Source: an uncultured Lachnospiraceae bacterium
GTDB lineage: Bacteria > Bacillota > Clostridia > Lachnospirales > Lachnospiraceae
DNA: 64,000 bases
Direction: 5' to 3'
NCBI GenBank assembly: GCA_934351835.1
Contig: CAKRJP010000002.1
Coordinates: 124,001-188,000, forward strand
Positions within the stretch are counted from its first letter, which is position 1. Every line of letters starts with the position of its first letter. The notes under the pieces are model-generated. The model saw nothing but the letters and a program-made list of their open reading frames with translations. It had not been told where the DNA came from and searched no databases. The position numbers and the translations under genes are program-made. Below are positions 57,798 through 64,000 of the stretch, piece after piece.

Positions 57798-60341
57798 TTA
57801 TTTTTCTATGTACTTTCTGGAATTATTCGAAGTCACCCCATGATAATTATTTCCCGGAGCAGCACTTCCCTTTTTCACCAGCACAATCTGCAAAGCCTCT
57901 AATCGATAACCAAATCCAGATGTTCCAGATTGCTCTCCGTTTTTCGCCCAACCAAGCCAGCCATAATGCTGTGCATGCACTCTGTAATAAACATCATAAC
58001 GTTTTTCCATCTCTCCGGTCAGTTTCACACAGATTGCTTCCAGGCGTTTGGACTTCCCGTTGGTTCCCGACATCTCTCCATTTTTCTTCCAGGTATTTAC
58101 ATTATTTAGATTTCCCTGCCAGCCATAGCTCTGCACATGAGTGACATATCTGATATCTCCACTACAAGGCTTATCAGCTAAAGAAATCCGGATTCCTTCT
58201 AATCGCAGACCCCTGCCACTGGTTCCTGAAATTTTTCCATCACTGACCTTTCCCTGCCAACCGATTTTCTGCACATGAGACTGATACTGGACTGAAAGCG
58301 GTTTTGCATACATCGCCTGTTTTTTTACTGAGGTAATTCCCTTATATGTAGCTTTTGGAGCATCATTTCCTTTCTTTACCAATACAATCTGTAGTGCCTC
58401 CAACCGTTTCCCATAACCGGATGTTCCCGCAGATTCTCCATTTTTTGCCCAGCCGAGCCAGCCATAGCTTTGTGCATGAACTCGATAATAAACATCATAA
58501 TGCTTTTCCATCTCTCCGGTCAGTTTAATCTTAATTGCCTCTAACCGTTTGGATTGTCCGCTGGTCCCTGATAGTTCTCCGTTTTTCTTCCAGGTATCTG
58601 AATTATCCTGATCTCCCTGCCAGCCATAGCTTTGCACATGTGTAGTATATCTGATATCACCGCTATATGGTTTGTTCTTAATATGAATCTGGAGAGCCTC
58701 CATCCGTTTGGACTTCCCGTTGGTTCCCGACATTTCCCCATTTTGTTTCCATGCCTGCCAGCCATAACTCTGTACATGTGTCCGATATTCTAAAGACATA
58801 TTTTCATCAGATGGTTCTGGTGTCAGATCCGGTGTCGGTGTTGGATCCGGCACAGTCTCATTACTATTCACAGTAAATGCCTTAATACAGTAATTGCCCC
58901 ATGGTTCTGCGTAAAACTGATCTCCTGATTTAAACAGACTCTTCCCATTATTCTGGCTTACTTTACAATCCCAAATGAGCTTTTTACTGTAATTTTCAAT
59001 ACTTGTTGCCTGTTCCTGATCTATTGCCGCCTTATCCACAGATACCACAATAGAAAATGAGCTTTCTGGTGTAATCGAAATTTCTGCATTCAACGGAATC
59101 GTATACATTCCTGCGTACCCTGTTCTTCCAGTCGTCGTTGCTGCCTCTTGCTTCGTTCCACTGGTTGGATCATTTGGATCAGACAAGTCTGTATATACTT
59201 CTATTGTGTATCCTACATCGGCCGCCCGCATCATTGATAACGAAACAGCCTTTAACTTTTCCGAAGACACTCCATTTTTCTTTTGTGCCGTAAAAATGTT
59301 GGCTACTGTAGTATATTGCTGACATGTATATGAGTCAAGTCCGCCATCAAGCTGATAATTATTATCGTAATTATCAGAATTTGCGAACTCATATACCCAT
59401 GCCGCAGACGCCGTTGAAACACTATCATAAGACATCCAGAAATATTGCTGTGTAAATCCCCAGCTATTTCGCACTAACCAGGCCCCGTCTCTGGATGGTT
59501 TATTCTCTCCTACAAAATTATCTTTAGAAAAATTATCATCCCATCCTACAACCATGACAGCATGACCGCCACCACTGGTATCCGTATCATAATACGTCCA
59601 ACATTGCTTATTATCATTCCATAGCATATCGCTATAATCATGCATATATATAATTCCCACAGCACCATGATCCATGATTGCATTTTTTACACCATCCGCA
59701 TTTTCTTTTATGTTTATGGTATATGCATTCTCCAAGTGTGCCACATCCGTATTGTATGCATACTGCTCGTTTAAACCATTTGTAATCGTGCTGGCAGCCT
59801 GACTGTATGGTGCGGTTGCTTCATCAGCAGCACCAATCCACTGTGCCAGCCGTCTGGCTGCCCATAAAAAATTCCCTCCGTAACTCAGATACGGGGTATT
59901 TGTATTCTCGTTATGATATTTCGCCGAATCACCTTCTGTACCACCCAATGGATCTTTTACAAAATTATAAGTAAAATATGCTAACTGCAACTCACTCAGA
60001 TCAAACATCTGATCTTTTATTCCATTTGTAATCATATCAAATTCCGCCAGTCCAAGCGCAGAAAAAGCCCAACATGTTCCATACGGATTTTGGTCTTTCA
60101 CTTCTGGGTATTGGGAAAGATCTGTCTGATAAGCAGACGGTGTTCTGACAGCAGCTCTTAATCCTGCCCCGGATTGCTCTGATTCATAAACCGGTGTATG
60201 ATTGTCAATATCTGTTTCAATATACCCGCCGACTGTAACATTTGATAAATCTACTTCCGGAGATTCTTCTGCCTGCACAGATAATGCAGGTGATATTGCT
60301 ATTGATATTGATAATACTAACGCTAAAATTTTCTTCTTCAT
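57798..60341 (-). CDS. Secreted papain-like peptidase with six ChW repeats
   Basis: The 847-residue protein has a signal peptide, a short propeptide and a C1 peptidase domain with Cys in NPYGTCWAFSA, His in GGGHAVMVVGW and Asn in LVRNSWGF. A spacer region and a Pro-rich linker (VPDPTPTPDLTPEP) lead to six ChW repeats (clostridial hydrophobic, conserved Gly-Trp), such as THVQSYGWQ...NGEMSGT...KRLEAL. ChW repeats are thought to bind cell surface or partner proteins. Repeats 1-3 and 4-6 are near-duplicate triplets. Confidence 0.9.
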   Translation of the reverse strand: MKKKILALVLSISIAISPALSVQAEESPEVDLSNVTVGGYIETDIDNHTPVYESEQSGAGLRAAVRTPSAYQTDLSQYPEVKDQNPYGTCWAFSALGLAEFDMITNGIKDQMFDLSELQLAYFTYNFVKDPLGGTEGDSAKYHNENTNTPYLSYGGNFLWAARRLAQWIGAADEATAPYSQAASTITNGLNEQYAYNTDVAHLENAYTINIKENADGVKNAIMDHGAVGIIYMHDYSDMLWNDNKQCWTYYDTDTSGGGHAVMVVGWDDNFSKDNFVGENKPSRDGAWLVRNSWGFTQQYFWMSYDSVSTASAAWVYEFANSDNYDNNYQLDGGLDSYTCQQYTTVANIFTAQKKNGVSSEKLKAVSLSMMRAADVGYTIEVYTDLSDPNDPTSGTKQEAATTTGRTGYAGMYTIPLNAEISITPESSFSIVVSVDKAAIDQEQATSIENYSKKLIWDCKVSQNNGKSLFKSGDQFYAEPWGNYCIKAFTVNSNETVPDPTPTPDLTPEPSDENMSLEYRTHVQSYGWQAWKQNGEMSGTNGKSKRMEALQIHIKNKPYSGDIRYTTHVQSYGWQGDQDNSDTWKKNGELSGTSGQSKRLEAIKIKLTGEMEKHYDVYYRVHAQSYGWLGWAKNGESAGTSGYGKRLEALQIVLVKKGNDAPKATYKGITSVKKQAMYAKPLSVQYQSHVQKIGWQGKVSDGKISGTSGRGLRLEGIRISLADKPCSGDIRYVTHVQSYGWQGNLNNVNTWKKNGEMSGTNGKSKRLEAICVKLTGEMEKRYDVYYRVHAQHYGWLGWAKNGEQSGTSGFGYRLEALQIVLVKKGSAAPGNNYHGVTSNNSRKYIEK

Positions 60342-60364
60342 ATTTTCCCTCTTTAGATAATTAT

Positions 60365-61192
60365 TTACATTCCCAAAACATCCTTTATTGAATAAAATCC
60401 CGGCTCTTTATCTGCAAGATATGCCGCACAGTCGCAAGCTCCTCTGGCAAAACACTCCCAATTGTAAGAATGATGCGTAATCTCCAGCCGTTCTCCCATT
60501 CCTCCGAAAAATACCGTATGACTGCTCGGAATATTTCCGGCACGGAGTGAATGATAACCTATCGTATCCGGAATTCTCGGAGTATTTCCTTCCCGTCCGT
60601 AAACCGCCATATCTTCTAATTCTTTTCCAAGGGTATGAGATATGATCTCACCCATCTCCTTTGAAGTTCCACTCGGTGCATCCTTTTTCCATTGGTCATG
60701 CATTTCCAAAAGTTCAATGTCCACATCGTGTTTCTCAATGTCATCTCTTAAAATCGTGGTTGCGATCTCCAGTAACTTATTCATAACATTCACAAGTTTG
60801 GACGTATTCGCCGCATACAACATCGGTATCTTCGCCCCGGCATCCTGGAATCGTTCCATCTCTTCCTCCGAAAATCCGGTCGTTCCACATACCAGTGCCT
60901 TCTTGTGGGCGATTGCAAGATCCAATACTTCCATCGCCATCTCTTTTGTAGAAAAATCAATGATAACGTCACACTGGTCGATCACACTTGGCAGATCATC
61001 CAAAACCGGCACTCCCAGTTCTTCCCCGACCATCGCAACAGTACCCAGATCTTTATCAATATAGTCACGTCCCTTTGGTCCGATTCCTGCAATTAGCTGC
61101 ATGTCCTCCCGGGACGCCGCAATCTGTGTGATCAGTTTACCCATTTTACCTTTGGGACCGATGATGATAAGTTTTAATTTATCAGGCAACAA
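60365..61192 (-). CDS. dapB: Divergent dihydrodipicolinate reductase (DapB family)
   Basis: DapB makes tetrahydrodipicolinate in the lysine/diaminopimelate pathway. The nucleotide site GPKGKMGKL, VCGTTGFSEEEM and KKDAPSGTSKEM are present in 275 residues. Two usual features differ: the catalytic HH pair reads MHDQW and the conserved Ser-Arg in the C-terminal helix reads YNW. Start is TTG 61192 with AGGAG upstream. It may be a second, specialised paralogue rather than the main DapB. Confidence 0.8.
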   Translation of the reverse strand: MLPDKLKLIIIGPKGKMGKLITQIAASREDMQLIAGIGPKGRDYIDKDLGTVAMVGEELGVPVLDDLPSVIDQCDVIIDFSTKEMAMEVLDLAIAHKKALVCGTTGFSEEEMERFQDAGAKIPMLYAANTSKLVNVMNKLLEIATTILRDDIEKHDVDIELLEMHDQWKKDAPSGTSKEMGEIISHTLGKELEDMAVYGREGNTPRIPDTIGYHSLRAGNIPSSHTVFFGGMGERLEITHHSYNWECFARGACDCAAYLADKEPGFYSIKDVLGM

Positions 61193-61246
61193 ACTTCACT
61201 CCTTTCCATTACAGTTTCCTTTTTGATTTATCTCCTAAATTTATTG

Positions 61247-61366
61247 CTATAATAACTCCGCTATATTAATTTTAAATCTATCATAAATTCTAACTGGTAT
61301 CTCTTCATCAAATGAAATTCGTATCAATAGTATAACATACTTCTTCTGGATTTTCTTCTATTCAAT
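61247..61366 (-). pseudogene. Possible gene remnant without start codon
   Basis: An open frame between stops reads ISFDEEIPVRIYDRFKI and ends at TAG 61249-61247. It has protein-like composition but no start codon or ribosome binding site. Apart from this, the 280-base AT-rich gap before the toxin gene holds only a terminator. Confidence 0.25.
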
Positions 61367-61433
61367 ATAACACGAGCAAAAATAAATTCAATCGCCAAGA
61401 TATTAATAAATTCGGACTTTCACTCATCACTTA

Positions 61434-61470
61434 ACAAAAAGCACTAATGAAAATTTTCCATCAGTGCTTG
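61434..61470 (-). terminator. Terminator after the truncated YoeB gene
   Basis: The arms around 61439-61449 (AAGCACTAATG) and 61459-61469 (CATCAGTGCTT) pair with one mismatch, followed on the minus strand by TTTTTG. Confidence 0.65.
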
Positions 61471-61474
61471 TATT

Positions 61475-61660
61475 TCAGGTATCACCATAATGATATCCAC
61501 ATGCTAATATATAAATATTTTTATCGTCTATCTTATATATCAAACGATCCTTGTCATTAATTTGTCTGCTCCAAAAAACAGACAAATTTCCCGTCAGAGG
61601 TTCCGGATTTTCATTTCCATTTTGATATAATACGTTCAGCAATAAATTTGCGTACACCAA
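61475..61660 (-). pseudogene. Truncated YoeB/Txe-type toxin gene
   Basis: The 61-residue reading frame matches the C-terminal two thirds of YoeB-family mRNA endonucleases: NPEPLTGNLSVFWSRQIN, then DRLIYKIDDKNIYIL and the terminal HYGDT, keeping the catalytic Arg and His-Tyr. Full-length toxins have about 85 residues; the first 25-30 are missing, the only start is TTG, and an in-frame stop lies 18 bases upstream. No YefM-type antitoxin is seen. I read it as a decayed toxin. Confidence 0.7.
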
Positions 61661-61697
61661 CCGGAGATCAATTCTCTCTCAAAATTTTTGTATTTTC

Positions 61698-62144
61698 TTA
61701 CAGGTTTTCCTGTATGAATTTTTCATTTCTGATTTTTGATTCGTTGAGTTTTTCTTTCATGATTAACATCTGAGCATCAGTACTTGAATTGTTAATAATA
61801 CAGTCAACGAGTGTCCAGATGTCTTTGTCAGAAAGGTTTGTTTCAAAGCATCTTGACAGTGCTGAATCGTCAAAATGAAGTTTCCGAGATACATTATCAA
61901 TTGTTGGTAATTCGAAATTAGGGTATCTTCTTTTGAATTCAGTATACCACTGTTTCTGAATCGGTCCATACATCTCATAAATATGGGAGTCATGAAGACA
62001 ACGATATGCTCCATGATTACCTTCGATGATAATTCCGGTATCTTTTATGTTGTTATAGAAATAAACGTCGTCTAAGGTTCTTGCAATTTCAATAGGCAAC
62101 GCTACTGTATGGATTGGTTCGCTAGGTTTGATATTTTCGAACAT
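61698..62144 (-). CDS. Hypothetical protein, 148 residues
   Basis: I do not recognise this protein. It starts MFENIKPSEPIHTVALPIEI, contains a WYTEFKRRYPNF segment and ends in a charged helix (KEKLNESKIRNEKFIQENL). No membrane segment or signal is seen. No clear ribosome binding site precedes the ATG. A -10-like TATAAT (62176-62171) and a perfect palindrome lie just upstream. It is followed within 40 bases by the truncated toxin. Confidence 0.55.
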   Translation of the reverse strand: MFENIKPSEPIHTVALPIEIARTLDDVYFYNNIKDTGIIIEGNHGAYRCLHDSHIYEMYGPIQKQWYTEFKRRYPNFELPTIDNVSRKLHFDDSALSRCFETNLSDKDIWTLVDCIINNSSTDAQMLIMKEKLNESKIRNEKFIQENL

Positions 62145-62175
62145 GTGTGGAGTTCTTATTTCTTAATATCATTAT

Positions 62176-62206
62176 AATAGGCTATGACGCATAATCATAG
62201 CCTATT
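62176..62206. promoter_or_regulatory. Palindrome at the promoter of the 61698-62144 gene
   Basis: AATAGGCTATGA (62176-62187) and TCATAGCCTATT (62195-62206) are perfect 12-base arms around a 7-base centre. One arm abuts TATAAT of the minus-strand promoter, a position typical of an operator. On the plus strand it also resembles a terminator, but no plus-strand gene ends here. Confidence 0.5.
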
Positions 62207-62242
62207 TTTGTATTCTGTTTTGTTCTAAGTTAGCTCCCTTAG

Positions 62243-62341
62243 TTAAAGTTTCAGGTCTTCCTTATACCAGTATTTATCACCAATTGATACATGTTCTAAG
62301 AACCAGTTTCCGATGGTCAACTTTTTGAAATCATCATTTTG
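62243..62341 (-). pseudogene. Gene remnant (C-terminal fragment)
   Basis: The 32-codon frame reads NDDFKKLTIGNWFLEHV and ends KYWYKEDLKL before TAA. It is preceded by a stop, with no start codon. The composition is protein-like, so it looks like the tail of a deleted gene between metA and the unknown gene. Confidence 0.4.
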
Positions 62342-62369
62342 CTATATCAGAGTCATCCTTCTAAAACGC

Positions 62370-63302
62370 CTATATCTCATTAAAATCCGGTGCTCCGTCC
62401 AGATCATACGGCGTTACCTGATATACATAATAATTGAGCCAGTTCGTATACAGGTTGTTCGATGTGGATCTCCAGGTCAGTAACGGCTTGTTCTCCGGAT
62501 CATTATCTTCATAATAATTCTTTGGAATATCAATTTCTAATCCTTTGGAAAGATCTCGCTTATACTCTGTATCCAGCGTCATGCGGTCATACTCCGGATG
62601 TCCCATGACAAATATCTGGCGACCTTCTTTTGCGATTGTCAGGAATGCTCCTGCTTCTTCGGATTCTGCCAGGATTGTCAGACGTTTGTCTGCACGGATC
62701 TTATCGATTGCCACATCCGTATGACGGGAATGTGGTGCCAGGAACACATCGTCAAACCCACGTACCAACGGGATCTTACGGTTCAGTACTTTATGTTTAT
62801 AGACTCCAAATAATTTTTTATCTAACAGATATTTATCGATTCCATAATGATAATAAAGTGCTGCCTGTGCTCCCCAACAGATGTGAAGGGTTGATGTTAC
62901 GTGTGTATTGGTCCACTCCATAATCTCAGTCAGCTCTTTCCAGTAATCCACTTCTTCGAAATGAATCTTCTCCACCGGTGCTCCCGTGATGATAAATCCG
63001 TCAAATTTACGGTCTTTGATGTCTGCAAAATGCTCATAGAACTGGTTCAAATGGCTCATGGCCGTATTCTTTGACTCATGGCTTGACATCGTCACAAACG
63101 TTACATTAACCTGCAACGGTGTGTTAGACAAAAGGCGCAAAACCTGCAATTCTGTATCCTCTTTTAACGGCATAAGATTCAAAAGCCCGATTTCAATCGG
63201 ACGGATATTCTGATGCGTCGCACGATGTTCATCCATCACAAATATATTTTCGCTCTCTAAGATCTCTTTTACCGGAAGATCATTTTGTACTTTAATCGGC
63301 AT
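62370..63302 (-). CDS. metA: Homoserine O-acyltransferase MetA (predicted acetyl-CoA user)
   Basis: MetA activates homoserine for methionine synthesis. The catalytic residues are Cys142 in HICWGAQAAL, His235 and Glu237 in MGHPEYDR. Residue 111 is Glu (GAPVEKIHFEEVDYW); Glu here selects acetyl-CoA, whereas Gly selects succinyl-CoA, so the product should be O-acetylhomoserine. Length is 310. The gene is 15 bases downstream of the AI-2E-family gene and no methionine-type riboswitch lies between them. Confidence 0.93.
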   Translation of the reverse strand: MPIKVQNDLPVKEILESENIFVMDEHRATHQNIRPIEIGLLNLMPLKEDTELQVLRLLSNTPLQVNVTFVTMSSHESKNTAMSHLNQFYEHFADIKDRKFDGFIITGAPVEKIHFEEVDYWKELTEIMEWTNTHVTSTLHICWGAQAALYYHYGIDKYLLDKKLFGVYKHKVLNRKIPLVRGFDDVFLAPHSRHTDVAIDKIRADKRLTILAESEEAGAFLTIAKEGRQIFVMGHPEYDRMTLDTEYKRDLSKGLEIDIPKNYYEDNDPENKPLLTWRSTSNNLYTNWLNYYVYQVTPYDLDGAPDFNEI

Positions 63303-63317
63303 AATTGTATTCCCCTT

Positions 63318-64000
63318 TTACTTTATATTTTCCTCTTTACTGACATTTTCTAACGGTTTCTTCTCATCAGGAATAACCCCTTTTTCCGACGCCGTTTTCG
63401 TCTCAACCGTTGTTTTATTCTCCTGCTCTGTATTCTTAGTTTCTGAATGTACATATACTCCATCATCATCTACATAACTCATCTCATCATAAAAAGAAGA
63501 ATCCACCGGAAGTTTTTTCTTCTCCAAATGACCATCCATGAACATTCCTACCATATAATAAATCACCGCAAATGCAGGGACTCCCATGATCATTCCTACA
63601 AATCCGAATAATCCGCCTCCAAGGAGGATGGCTACGATTACCCAGAACGCTGACAGACCTGTAGAATCACCAAGTATTTTCGGTCCCAGGATATTACCAT
63701 CAAACTGCTGCAGGATAATGATAAATATGATGAAATACACACCTTTCATCGGATCTGCCAACATGATCAGAATTGCGCTCGGAACTGCCCCAATATAAGG
63801 ACCAAAGAATGGAATTACATTCGTAACACCTACTACCACGCTGACCAATGCCACATATGGCATATTTAAGAAATTGAGCCCCAGGAAACACAAAGCTCCA
63901 ATGATTGCTGAATCTATGATCTTTCCAATGATAAATCCACCAAAAATCTCATTGGTCTTAGTTGAAAAATGCAGGATCAAATTTGCATATCTTGCCGGAA
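63318..64000 (-). CDS. AI-2E family membrane protein, 3' part
   Basis: The visible part (about 227 residues) covers the C-terminal helices of an AI-2E (PF01594) transporter: FGGFIIGKIIDSAIIGAL, VVGVTNVIPFFGPYIGAVP and QQFDGNILGPKILGDSTGL. A charged cytoplasmic tail of about 80 residues follows. Reading stays open to the window edge, so the start lies outside. Despite the family name many members are Na+/H+ antiporters or exporters. Confidence 0.85.
   Translation of the reverse strand, partial: PARYANLILHFSTKTNEIFGGFIIGKIIDSAIIGALCFLGLNFLNMPYVALVSVVVGVTNVIPFFGPYIGAVPSAILIMLADPMKGVYFIIFIIILQQFDGNILGPKILGDSTGLSAFWVIVAILLGGGLFGFVGMIMGVPAFAVIYYMVGMFMDGHLEKKKLPVDSSFYDEMSYVDDDGVYVHSETKNTEQENKTTVETKTASEKGVIPDEKKPLENVSKEENIK

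Overview
The window looks like a chromosomal segment of a spore-forming Lachnospiraceae (Clostridia, low-GC Firmicutes). The reasons are the ylxM-ffh-rpsP-khpA-rimM-trmD-rplS-rbgA translation operon, strong GGAGG ribosome binding sites, sporulation and germination genes (a GerA-family protein and a free-standing Spo0A DNA-binding domain), T-box and cobalamin leader RNAs, and [FeFe]-hydrogenase maturases. Species cannot be fixed from this sequence alone. Most genes lie on the minus strand.

Layout. 0-5.7 kb: SRP/ribosome biogenesis operon with signal peptidase I inserted, read from one near-consensus promoter. 5.7-15.2 kb: mixed housekeeping (intracellular-type subtilase, J-domain protein, Cys/Gly-rich peptide, small unknown proteins, truA, patatin, ABC-F ATPase, luxS, nicotinamidase-like hydrolase). 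15.3-16.7 kb: infC-rpmI-rplT with an attenuator leader and an ATT start for infC. 16.8-19.2 kb: NSS transporter and DegV. 19.2-28.1 kb: an operon under a cobalamin riboswitch that encodes a 1680-residue secreted multi-domain protein and a BtuF/C/D-type ABC transporter, read here as a corrinoid capture and import system. 28.1-34.9 kb: germination protein, dUTPase-like protein, a Trp T-box-controlled ABC transporter (TrpXYZ type), FolD and FchA.

34.9-49.4 kb is the most unusual part: a single tightly packed minus-strand operon that mixes three metallocofactor toolkits. It holds a NifH-type reductase, two paralogous pairs of nitrogenase-component-1-like proteins, complete HypC, HypD, HypE and HypF (but no HypA, HypB or NiFe hydrogenase subunit), a TM1266-type regulator, HydF, aspartate ammonia-lyase and HydE (but no HydG). 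It starts at a near-consensus promoter followed by a leader that folds into a three-way junction. I do not know a described system with this composition. The simplest reading is a nitrogenase-like enzyme whose metal centre carries, or is built with, Fe-CN/CO chemistry.

49.4-55.5 kb: a Spo0A C-terminal-domain protein, a divergent XRE/S24-like regulator, and a pilus island in the order large adhesin, SipA-like signal-peptidase homologue lacking the catalytic dyad, pilin, class B sortase, which mirrors the streptococcal FCT region. 55.5-61.2 kb: MATE transporter, aldose epimerase-like protein, a secreted papain-like protease with six ChW repeats, and a divergent DapB. 61.2-62.4 kb: an AT-rich patch with a truncated YoeB-type toxin, gene remnants and an unknown gene behind a palindrome. 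62.4-64 kb: metA and the 3' part of an AI-2E-family membrane protein that runs off the window.
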